Below are positions 1 to 10,362 of a stretch of 64,000 bases of DNA, piece after piece. Each line of letters opens with the position of its first letter. The first letter of the stretch is position 1. Under the pieces are notes generated by a model. The model saw only the letters and a program-made list of their open reading frames with translations, was not told the DNA's origin and did no database searches. Source of the stretch: Phoma sp. XZ068 (Eukaryota; Ascomycota; Dothideomycetes; Pleosporales; Didymellaceae). The position numbers and the translations under genes were made by a program. The DNA lies in assembly GCA_004835665.1 (NCBI GenBank), contig RBKR01000025.1, positions 558,001 through 622,000 on the forward strand. The letters are read 5' to 3'.

Positions 1-112
1 TGGCGAAGACTGAGATTTCTTTGATTCGCGCAACAGTGTTCACGGTGAAGATATCGTCCACCGGTGCGTGTCGATGTTGTCCAGTTCGGTTCGCTAGTTT
101 TGCAGTTTCCAT
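1..112 (-). CDS. Possible 5' end of a gene cut by the left window edge
   Basis: On the minus strand an ATG at 112 opens a frame of 37 codons that runs off the window without a stop. The translation begins METAKLANRTGQH and is unremarkable. There is no recognisable domain, signal peptide or membrane segment. It could be the first exon of a gene lying to the left, or chance open frame; the next supported gene to the right is on the same strand. The start context is weak evidence only. Confidence 0.25.
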   Translation of the reverse strand, partial: METAKLANRTGQHRHAPVDDIFTVNTVARIKEISVFA

Positions 113-138
113 GGTAAAGGCACAGCACATCACGCTGC

Positions 139-148
139 TACCTAGGTA
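139..148. repeat. TACCTAGGTA palindrome (copy 1 of 4)
   Basis: A perfect 10-bp palindrome in intergenic DNA. Identical copies are at 27160-27169, 36806-36815 and 36909-36918. Confidence 0.8.
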
Positions 149-539
149 TGTTTATCCTTGATCGAAAAAGTAAACACCTTCGGCTTTCGCTCATAGCACC
201 GCAACCCCTAGGAACCCGGTCACATGAGCCATTGTAATCGCCTGCATCATGTCAGCATCACCTCACATACAGCACCTTGGTTCGACTCACCAGTACACCG
301 CCTTCACTCAGTCTACTCCCCAGCCTATTTGCTCCACCAGCAGCCCCCGCTATTGTAGGTGTCGACACAGCAGTACGACTGACAGTACAAGCAGTTGGTT
401 CCAATATCTCCGGCAGTTGTGTCAACCCCGTGGCGTTGACCTGCTCATACACCGCACCGCAAAAACCCACACCCAAAACGCTCCCACTGTCACTCATCAC
501 ACTTGCAATCCTACTGAAGCCATTCACACTGAAAAAGCT

Positions 540-1157
540 CTAGCACAATTCCGCATTAGTAGACTGAGTTACGATGGCCGACACACTTGCACACGGCCCC
601 GTGGTCAGCTCGCTGAGAGTGTAGCACGCGCACGATGCTTGCTGGACTGAGTCGAGAGCGAAGAAACCAGATGTTTCTGCTGCGCAGGAGGAGAGTGTAC
701 GGGCATAGGTACGGCATATTAAGAACAGCGATGCGTCCAGTGCCTTTGTTGTCCCAGCTGCTGTTGTTGAAAGCGGCGTGCGTGGTGTTGTTGCTATGTT
801 TTGCGAGTTGAATGATGAGGTCGTTGTTGAGAGCATGACTTTGATCATCTCAATGCCAATGTTGAGACCATTCTGCAAAGATTCGAGACGCTGTTCTAGC
901 AGCTGCGCGTTCGAATCGATGGTGGTTTGCTGAGCCGGGGGCAGGTCTTCACCTAACCGTGGATTGGCGGGATTGAAGTCAGGTCGTGCTGGCTTGGGAA
1001 GGCTAAGGAGAACGGGGTTGTCGGGGAGATCAAACCGAGGAGGTTTGATGGGCGGGATCGCTCCTACAAATGTGTATGGGAACGTGAGGAGAATGGCGAA
1101 TAAGAGTCGCCTGATGTTCGGCAATATGGTAGGTTTGTCAGGGCGTTGCACAAGCAC
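540..1157 (-). CDS. Small Cys-rich secreted or surface protein, possibly truncated by an in-frame TAG
   Basis: The 205-codon frame begins with a short basic stretch and a hydrophobic segment (RRLLFAILLTFPYTFVGA), which looks like a signal peptide. A Pro-rich part follows, then a short region with an amphipathic look around residues 90-110, a Ser/Thr-rich linker, and a C-terminal block with six cysteines (about residues 149-205). Its QASCACYT motif resembles small Cys-rich fungal cell-surface proteins whose genes usually end in a Ser/Thr-rich tail. Here the frame stops at TAG (540-542) directly after the sixth Cys. The same reading frame stays open for about 94 more codons beyond the stop (to about 258), including two further cysteines. 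That suggests a recent nonsense change, readthrough, or an unrecognised intron. No function is assigned; family membership is inference from Cys pattern only. Confidence 0.5.
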   Translation of the reverse strand: MLVQRPDKPTILPNIRRLLFAILLTFPYTFVGAIPPIKPPRFDLPDNPVLLSLPKPARPDFNPANPRLGEDLPPAQQTTIDSNAQLLEQRLESLQNGLNIGIEMIKVMLSTTTSSFNSQNIATTPRTPLSTTAAGTTKALDASLFLICRTYARTLSSCAAETSGFFALDSVQQASCACYTLSELTTGPCASVSAIVTQSTNAELC

Positions 1158-4100
1158 GACCCAGTTGTATGTGCAGGTAAAGGAGACTTATAACGAGAGA
1201 TCAGACATGAAGCCTCAACATGCCCAAAAAGAGTTTTGGAACTTTGTGGCGCTGCATCTTGGATTGCTGTGCTTACGCGCTCTCCCTGCGCTCGTACATA
1301 CCATTTACGGCCCCAGGCGACTTTCAGCCCCAACAAGGCCAGGTGGATACTAACGCAATCAGGGCATGCACCGATCAAACTTGACACGACAGGTCACCTA
1401 ATCATGGACATCGCCAAGGTGTACCATGAAAAGTGCCAAGGCATACCATGCTACTGCTGAATTGCTGCATTAGGTAGGAGCAACTGGAGCAGCCTCAAAA
1501 GAACTTGCGCATACCTGCTTATAAGTAGCAACATACTAAACCATATATAATACTCAGTTACAAGGTAAACTACGGTTGAATTTTAAATGTACTAACAAAC
1601 TACTACGCGTACGTGTCTCTAGCGACAGCCTCGCCACTCTTAGTAAGCCTCCCATGTACGATGAGAGATTTTCCATGGTCAGATGGCAAGCTAGATGGAC
1701 ACAACGATTCGGTGCCCTCCGATATACAAAATATAGCGCACGTGCATGGAAGTTAACATGGCCATTGGCTTACTATGGTAGTAGGGCCTACTCGGCGAGG
1801 TGTAGCGTGCGCAAGTGTAGTAGAAAGCCATTCTAAATCTGCGGGTTGCACATCTCTTGGGCAGAAATCGCCAGGTAGTCATAATTTCTCACCGAGAGTA
1901 AGGTGATTTGTCGTGCCTATGAAGCCGCTAAAGTGCTGGCCATAGCATTTCGATCGGCTTGAGGAGGTCGGCATGGTAAAGAGCGACGAATACCATAGTC
2001 GTGCTTGAAAAGCCTAACAGAGCGGCTGATGGTATTAAAGACGTTGACGAAGTATGCTGCACTTCACATTCAACATAGTAGCCTTGGGATAACAAGTGAA
2101 CCCAGTTCGATCCCATGTGGCTACCCTCAACCGTGAGTTGTATGTGTGCCAAGCCATATTTGCTGGGATATCCTAGGATGGGAAGTATGCAGCCGGTATT
2201 CTCGTCGGTGCTACTCTGGCATTGCTTTTTGATTGCAGTTGACAGGATCGGCAGGTCGGAATGGGAGCTCAAGACGGCAAATGGATCGATACATCGTACT
2301 CGGAGTTTAGTAACGGCAGGTAGATAGCGGTACGTTCGTGTCACTAAGTAGTGGCCGGAGGATCGTCATGAGTGAAGTTTACGGTATGATCAACCTGCTC
2401 CCGTAAATGAGGTTCCCGGTAAATACTTATGGACATGTGAGAATCAAGTAGCACCAGTCGATCGGATACCTTCTATAGATAACATGCCCAGTGCCAATGC
2501 CGGGATATGCTTCATCTGGAGAGGGATCACGCAGGTCTGATAGGGCTCCAAGGGGTGCCCAACCCGGTATTCCCGGCTGCCCAAGATGTGTTCAACAGTA
2601 CTCTTGTATTCAGCCTAGTCGAGCGGTAGCCTTGAGTACTGTGTCGTCAGCATCGCGACGTTCAGGTCCAATAATGTAGAAAAGAAAAGATGTCGTGTTC
2701 CCGAACCTGGTGAACTGGGCCCATCCTTGATGACGCTTTTGGTTAGCTTAAGATATGCGATCGATAATATCGAGCTTCACATACGATGCTGCTCGTAAAT
2801 GAAGGAAGAGAGGTGTGTAGAGCTTGAAGGCTGATCCTGTCAACAAGTCGGCGGGTGGGTGTGACGATGAATGTTAGCGTGCTGCAAGCATTGACAGCCT
2901 TGGGAACCTGTCGTTGTACAGTGAACAAGTCTCACGCACAGCAGCTGCGCGTAATGTATCTTTGTATATGCGAAAAGATCGCTTGCAGGCCCTGCATCAC
3001 GACACCACGTGGTGCCGTCTTCGGTGCCTAAAAAGAAGAAATTCGTTGCGTGATGTTGCCCACATTAACAGAGCGGAACCCGACTAATAAGGGCCAGCCA
3101 CGACATGAAGCATGAGAAGTGGAGTCTCGAAATCTGCGGCAGGCGGGAGCGATCCTATTAGCAGTAGTTCTGGAGAATTCTGCAGCGGCTGTTCGGTTCG
3201 AGGATGTAGCCTGCACCGGCGAGTGCAATTGCAGCCTATTGCGACCGTCTCTTGTATAAAAGTGTCGTTTGGTTCCAGGGTCCAGGAGCGATGCAAAAAT
3301 GCCCAAGAACGCTCCATCGCCAATCTTCCCATTGTCCGAGCTTGACCAAGGGCTTTTCACGTTCGCATTTGGAACAGCGTCGAGGCCTCCGAGTCGGTGA
3401 GCAGTGTCTGACATAATGACACCCGGGCCGGGCTCATTGGGCCTGGCTCATCCGCAAGGCTCGAACACACGCAACGTCACTGTTGTTGTAGACATCCAAC
3501 AAAGGCAATCCCAGCACGCTGGTTAGTGGTGGTTGAGATGAAGCAAGGTTTCAGGCGCTGGTGGTGAAGTATTTGCAACGGGCCAAGCCGCCGCTAGCCG
3601 CTTGCGTTGCGCAGAGAAGGGCAGTCACGACTATTACAATCGACTGAACCTCGTACTTTGGCTCGAATGATGCATATTATCGAGTTTTTGCGACGCGCAA
3701 ACGACCGTGTACTGCACAAGAAAGGCTATTGAAACGTGTTGTCATCAAGGGAGGCTTGCAGCGGAGTTTTGGTGGGCACCAGCACAGGTTGGTGCCCAAC
3801 GCGCCACTGCAGTGGCCGGGCTCCACAGTTCTCGCCCACCTGAGCTGCCGCAAAAGCGGTGGTACCCAAATCGCGCGAAGCCAGCTCGAGCTGTCGTTTG
3901 AATGGGTACCTGAGGCTGCTGGCGCGCTGGCTCGTCAAAATAAGTAGATCGGGCGCCTCCGGGCAGCCGCAGTGTTTTCTTGCTCCTTCCTCGCTCTCGC
4001 TCACTGCACGCTGCTCCATCGCCATTGCAGATCGACGTCAACGCCGGCTGCTTCACGTTGCTGTAAGACACCACTGTCACGGTCCTGCGCCTGTCGTCTG

Positions 4101-4718
4101 CTTGCTGCCCGACCGACTGACGTGCAGCCGCCCGCCGCTGTCGCCTGCCGTCTCGTCCAATCGTGACCCCGCCATCGCTGCAACCGGCCGCCCAAGACCC
4201 CCGCTGACTTGAATTACGTCGCAAAGAGCCGCACCATATCAGCGCTTCAGAGCACTTGTTCCAGCTTGTTCGCAGTGCGAAGAGTAATTTGAGCGTGCGC
4301 AACTGCCTTGCCGCGCCCTCTTGTATACCAGCCAGCTCTCCGTCGTGGTCACGACAGCTGCATTTGTACCCCACTAGGAAGCTGCAACCTCTGTAGGCCA
4401 CCCTGCTCCACGGTCTCCCAAATCGGGTCGCCGCAGCCACGCATCACGCCCCCGTCAGAACCCACCTCTATCACAGGCCACCTCGCTTGTGTCGGTATAT
4501 TGGCTCCTACCCCCGCCTTCTACTTCCTCTGGCGCCTGGAATACCCTCCTGGACACCACCCCACGGAACAACAGGAATTCTGTCATTGCCATCCGAGCTT
4601 GATAGCCTTTGGTCCCGCTGCCCCTCCTTGTCCTCTTTGAGCCTGGCCCGTTTTTCGACACTGACATCAGTGCCATCTTCAGTTTCCTCCCCGTCATCTC
4701 TTACCACTCTTAGCCACC
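1158..4718. other. Intergenic region with pyrimidine-rich promoter/5' leader of the next gene
   Basis: About 3.5 kb without a credible gene. Open frames here are short, overlap on both strands and lack motifs. From roughly 3,950 to 4,718 the plus strand becomes rich in C and T tracts, as is common in promoters and long 5' leaders of filamentous-fungal housekeeping genes. This matches the position just upstream of the RfeG-like start at 4719. An unannotated leader intron in this tract is possible but not provable here. Confidence 0.5.
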
Positions 4719-5729
4719 ATGTCGCGCGCAAACCAGTGGTTTGTCCTGGGCGATGGCATCGCAAGAGAAGTCATTACCGCCGACATCCAGCGCTACCTGG
4801 GTCCTGATGCGCTTGTCAGGCCTGGCACAGGAACCGGTGAATACCAGGTTGGACTCACTGTATGCTGTCAATTTGCAGCTCTGAACTAACAGATGCGTAG
4901 GGCCAACCCGGCTACTGGATCACCGCATACCGAACCCTGACCTCTGTAAGTTCGAATGGTCCAACACTGGATTGTAAGATCAGGCTGACTTTGTTCGCAG
5001 CAAATGATCCAAGATCTGAAGATGGACTCGCAGCGTTGGCAGCAGGAGCGGCAACCAGGCGAGGGACGTGGAGGTAGTCACAGTCCTTATCTTCGTGATA
5101 CCAAGGTATCAAGAGGCCCTGACGCAGTTCTAGCTTACCAAGATTCACGTACCCACGCTGCGCGCCAGCACTGGGGTCCCTCAAAACCCGTTGAGCACCC
5201 CTCAGCAGACCCTTACGATCGCCAGTCGGCCCCAAGGGCATCCTCAGGATACGCAACATCGGCGACATACGCCCCGAGCGAAGGACACTACACAACTGCT
5301 CCAGCAGGCTATGGAAGCGTACAACCAGGATACCAGGCCGCATCATCCTCGGCTGCCCCAAGGACACAGCCAGCGGATCCGTACTCTGGCTACTCACAAC
5401 GTGATCCCGGATACCAGTCTCAGGCCTACGGATCTTACCCATCGCAGTCACCAACAGATGCCTACGGTCGACCAACCGCCGCCCCGACCGCGTACGCAAC
5501 CCCAAGGTATTTTGGATACACCGACGAAGATTATTTGGTTTATCGCTAAGCCCCAGTAGTGCTACTCCTGCTCCAGGTTATTACATCGCTTCGGATGGTC
5601 GTCGTAAGTTCTGATAGTTGCGTGAGTGCTTGTCATCCCAGTACTAATACTAGGTACTCAGAATACCCATTATCACAACAACCACAGCCATCTTCGCGCA
5701 GTTCGCAACCTGGATACCGGAAACACTAG
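4719..5729 (+). CDS. rfeG: RfeG-like fungal protein (putative transcription factor), five exons
   Basis: The ATG at 4719 sits in a good context (GCCACC before it). Rebuilt exons are 4719-4847, 4901-4945, 5001-5506, 5557-5603 and 5662-5729, giving 264 residues with all phases consistent. The conserved N-terminal block (WFVLGDGIAREVITADIQRY, then LGPDALVRPG, YWITAYRTLTS and MIQDLKMDSQRW) matches what I remember of the small fungal proteins annotated as transcription factor RfeG. The rest is a low-complexity Tyr/Ser/Pro/Gln-rich tail, ending SQPGYRKH. The fourth exon is only 47 nt. For the last intron two acceptors lie 8 nt apart (TAG at 5651-5653, CAG at 5659-5661); the CAG gives the better QYPLSQQP-type tail. 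Without the third intron, translation would stop at 5547-5549. No classical DNA-binding domain is visible, so the function rests on family naming. Confidence 0.85.
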
Positions 5730-7787
5730 GCCATTACTCACTCATCTTTGATGGTTACGCAGCAACTGGATGCAACCTTTCTGTGATTGACAGGTATCAG
5801 CCACTGTTCCTCCGTCATTTTCTGTGCCCGGAGATACCCTTCTGTTTTCCGGAGTTCACCTGGATTTGAATGTTTTACTACTATAATGGACCGTCTTCAT
5901 ACCCACAAGGAGCCGTCAGGAGTTTATCGATTTGATTCGAAAAGTTTCCGGATAGATGCATGAATTCATGAGCAGTTCATCGACCATCACGGAAATGTCA
6001 TAATGCAGTCAACCGAAGTTAATGAGTTATGGCCGTTCACCAACATCATTCTGGAGTTACCCTTGCGGAGTGCCACCCGTGCCAGGCCTCTGGTTTCCAC
6101 CTTTCGGACCTTTTCATCATCTGTCCAGATGGGTGTAGGCTTACCTTCCAAGGGTTTGGATCCTCTCTGCAAGCTTTCCCGCGTGTCGCGAGATTCTACG
6201 AACAAGACAAGTTCTCAAGAAACAGTATCAACTCTTGTTTCGTATCGTTGCCTCTCGGTGATCTTACCATGAGTTGTTTCTGATTGATTGCACCAAAGTC
6301 CTGGAATGTTCATTTCTGTTTCGAATGTATTTACCCTTCATAGGGATTTCCTCTACCAAAGCGGTATATGTCTGGGTGGTTCTCTGCTTTCCAATGCATA
6401 GCCACGCGAGGAATGGGAACTCATGGTTGTCAATGCCGTTCTCACGTACGCCTCTCACATGTGCTGGAAACATATCTTCGGACCTTTACGCAATATACGA
6501 ACAAAATTTACCAGCTCCCTTCAGCCAATATGATCGTATACTCTCATCCTATGGCTAACAATTTCGCGTGTCCTGCCAGTCTGCTCACAAACCATCCGGC
6601 ACCAGCCACTTTTCCACAACACGCCCCACGCGACTGACTCGCTAACCCGCTCGGCAGAGCCACCTACGACAGCGCCCAACTTCAATACTTATTAGCTCGG
6701 CGAATAATGCACGTTACCATTGTGCAGCCTCTTAAGTCAATGCAAGGCTCGATATTCATGGTGGTAGTATACGTCAGGGCTGCACAAGATTTGGACTAAG
6801 CCGCTACCTTCGCCCAACACGTACAACAGCCAGGACTAGTCGCTTGCCGTAGATCGACACGGACGACAGTCCGCGCCTCAAAGATCTGCGCTCACTCACT
6901 ACAATTCACTGTAACCATCAAATGCTAGGCCTAAGGTTCACGCCAAGACGGTGTCGGACATTAGGCGCCAGAGTGGGCGCATGGCGAATTCCTACGAGCG
7001 CTTACATTGCAATTCAAGCACCGAGCACGTGACTAGTCATATCATCTTCGTAGCAATAGCATGTTAAGGTCCCCCGCCTTCTACGTAGCCATACGCGTGC
7101 GCAAATAGACTTACTGTGGTATATTTTGGTAATGGCGATGGGCAGCGATGCAGCAATGAGCAGGTCCAGACTCAATCTTTTCGGCTCGGGTCTCCTGTAG
7201 CCGCCGAAGGTACCTGCCATTCTCATCAAGTGACAGGGCTACGAATCACTTCGCCCACCGTTAATCAGGTCCTCTCGACAGCTCCAGACGAGACTAGTCA
7301 CCAACATTAAGAGCCAAGAAGATCAGAAGTTCTATCTATCTTATCTTATCACAGACAGCGATCAACGCTCTTAGTACTTACCTGAAGCAGCTTGCTCAAC
7401 AGCACCATACAGTATTTCAGTGCTACGTCACATATCGTGACCTTATCTGATCCTTCTTGCTCAATATCCAGGGCTGTTGCATCTGCAGGGTAGAACCTCG
7501 GTCCAGGTTTCCCTGATCGACATCATCGCCGGATGTGCTTTTCCACTTCGCAAGGCTTTCCACCGAACCCCACAAAATGTAACCCTGAACGGCATGCGCT
7601 CAACCCTGGACGACATCGTGCACCCGTAGTGCACCCCGCCATTACTCCATACCAAGCCACTGTAACGTCTTCCAAGATTTAGTTCCTAATAAACACTGCG
7701 GGCTCCGGAAGAATTGGCCAGCCTCGTTTAAATACAGGATGGAGCGCGCTGTCGCGATGCTGCGACTAGTTTATTCAAGTCCTCACA
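5730..7787. other. Intergenic region, no supported gene
   Basis: About 2 kb holding the 3' region of the RfeG-like gene and the promoter of the next plus-strand gene. Open frames are short and composition-driven. I see no RNA gene, no long repeat and no coherent protein motif. Confidence 0.5.
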
Positions 7788-9582
7788 ATGGTCGCTTTCT
7801 CGAGATTCTGCGCTGCACTGTCGCTGCTTGGACATGGTGTCACAGCAAGTCGAGGGTTCACGAAGCGCAATGACACCGAAAGCTACGCGAAAAACCTGCT
7901 TCACGAGTCCATGGATTGGCTGGACATGTACTACGACAATGAGCGAGGATACTTGTTCAGCCTTGATGCCGCGTCGCTGGTGCATAACACTAGAGCGAGC
8001 GCATGGTACGCAGCGGGCTTGCTGGCGAGGAACGAGGCAGACGACGCTGAACAAGCAGTTCGCATCGTGACCAACATCATTGGGGGGCAATTCAAGAATG
8101 AGAGCCAGCAGTGGTAAGTTCTTCCACACACCAGAAGCATGTCGATCGATGCACGACTCCTTCATTCAATGCGCTCAAAACCACAATGCTGCAGCTGCTG
8201 ATCGAAACAGGTATGGCGACTATCAAATTTACCCAGAGGAGCCCACTGTAGGGACCGAGCAGTATGAAGCAAAGATTTATAACTCGTGGGATCCGAATTG
8301 GCGCGGTTTCATCGGCACAACGTTCGTTCTGATGCTGGAAGAGTTTCCGCACCTCATACCACAAGAGACACAAGACTACATGCTTGAGAGCTTGTTCAAC
8401 GCCACTATCGGAGACAGCTACCGCGTCGGTGGTGTCGATACCGACAATTTGTACCCAGCGTACAGCAACCCTTCCATTATGCGCGCCTTTGTATCAGGAT
8501 GGGTTGGACGCCGAGCCAACGACGCGAACATGACGACTGCGGGTGAGGCATATGCTCAAGAGATCATTGATCTATTCAAGAGGGACAATACTCTTTCAGA
8601 GTTCAATTCTGGCACCTATGCCGGCGTTTCTCTGTACGCGCTTACGCTTTGGGCAAAGTACCTGCCGCAAGACAGCGTGATGGGTCAGTATGGCGGCGAG
8701 ATGATCAAGTACACGTGGACATCGCTCGGAGAGCTCTACAACGCCAACATGAGAAATGTCGCAGGACCATGGGATCGCAGCTACGGATACGACATGAACA
8801 AATATCTCAGTATCCTCGCGCTGCAGATGTGGACTATCGTCGGCAAAGAGAATGCACCGATGAATGCAAAGGTATGTTCACCACTCCATGATTTTGGAAA
8901 TGTTGAGACTGACTTACTTCTAAAGCCGTACGCCATGGGACACAAGAACGACTTCGCCATCTCCCCACTAATCGCAATTCTCGCCCCCTTCCACAACACT
9001 CTCTTGTCTAACTCCACGCTGTCTGCGCTGACAACTTTTCCCGGTACTCATGTCGTCAAGACATCCGCTTTCTCACCTCCATTCGACACCTACCCCCGCA
9101 ACATCACCGCCTGGATGAGCGCCAACCTAACCATCGGCGCCGAGAGTTTCTCAGAAAACGTGATTGGTGGCCCTGCCACGAGTTCAAGCTCTTTCAACCC
9201 GGCAGTCGTCCAGTGGGCAAGGAAAGACGGCAGCGTAGGCTGGCTGACTCTATACGCGCAAGTCTACGCTCTAGATGCTGAGACTGGAGAAAACTACCTC
9301 GCTCTATCCTACCCGCAAGGCAACTCCAGCAACGGCTTCTCGTTCCTGGTTGGCACGAATGGCTGGGACGGCAAGAGGGATGTTAGCTCCTGGGCGGATG
9401 TTGAGGGTATCAATGTCAATATTACGGGCACGGTGGATCAGAAATATACCGTTACGTTCAATGGTGCGAAGGGTGGTGCTGGAAAACCAGTCAATGAGTT
9501 TGAGTTCTGGAATTTCACGTATTTGATGCCGCAGGGCAGTACGGAGGTTCCGAGGGTCAGACTGGAGTTCGAGCTTGAGTAA
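7788..9582 (+). CDS. Large secreted protein of unknown function, possible all-helical glycosidase-like fold
   Basis: Exons 7788-8113, 8211-8871 and 8926-9582 give 547 residues. The N-terminus is a signal peptide (FSRFCAALSLLGHGVTA). The body is rich in Trp, Tyr and Asn, has many N-glycosylation sequons (NDT, NES, NMT, NST, NIT, NLT, NGS-type) and motifs such as WDPNWRGFIGTTFVLMLEEF, DNLYPAYSNPSIMRAF and RNVAGPWDRSYGYDMNKY. The alternating helical, aromatic-rich pattern suggests an (alpha/alpha) toroid of the kind seen in glycosidases and lyases, with a beta-rich C-terminal part. I do not recognise a characterised family or catalytic residues. Intron 1 (8114-8210) contains stops. Intron 2 (8872-8925) is 54 nt, in frame and stop-free, so it could be retained as an 18-residue insert, but its donor GTATGT and acceptor TAAAG favour splicing. 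Confidence 0.85.
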
Positions 9583-10362
9583 GACACCTACCTAGTTATG
9601 TGTAGATTGGAAAAGACGATGGAAGTAGCTACGAGTCTATGCGACAGCCCGAAGTCAATAAATTACAATTGATCATATCAGCCGAGCATAGAAAATGAGA
9701 TGAGGGGTTTCAACCGACCGCCCGCTGTCAGCGACCTCTTGTGTAGATAGACATTGGAAGTTACGTCAAGCTTAGCGTGATAAGGGATTGACAGTAGCTA
9801 GAATTCATTGATGCGGCCAATGTCCTTTGGTGACATACTTTAAGCTCTGCCCTTTAGGATATGTGTCTGCTCCACTGCTCTCTTTGAGGGCCGCATGGCC
9901 CTCGGGTGTGCAACATCTGCTGACAGAATCAAAGCAGACCAATGATTCCACCCTCTCATGGACCTCCATCTCAAAGACATTGGTAGTGAATCATTGCACT
10001 GAGTCTTGCTTTCTTTTCAGGTTGGGAGTTGGTTGTGCAAATGGCCTGTGTCGCGACTGCTGTTACATGTCTAGTTCTTCCTACTTGTTTCTCCATCTGT
10101 CGAGAAGCTTGAACGATGTGACTACAATCGATACCGACCAGACACTTGTAGCATCATCCTAGAGATCTCGTTGGTCTTCGTTCGAGGTATCACATTGCTG
10201 GTGGCCATTTTGCAATTACAAGGCCATCGATGTCTACATATTCGAACCCACGTCCTCCACAGGCACGACATGTTCAATGATACCAGTTATGGTCTTGAAC
10301 TGCAGCCGCTACATGGTTGATGTACGCGACAGTAGCCCGAATCTCAGCTTTCGGGGTTCTTG
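9583..10362. other. Intergenic region between convergent genes
   Basis: Convergent 3' regions of the secreted-protein gene (plus strand) and the polymerase eta gene (minus strand). No further gene is supported. Confidence 0.5.

Noticed and set aside
1928..2344. 138-codon minus-strand open frame
   Set aside because: No motif, overlaps an open frame on the other strand, and has no intron partners or start context.
3028..4440. Several long open frames on both strands upstream of the RfeG-like gene
   Set aside because: They overlap each other on opposite strands, are rich in Arg/Cys/Pro as expected of C/T-rich promoter DNA, and show no family signal.
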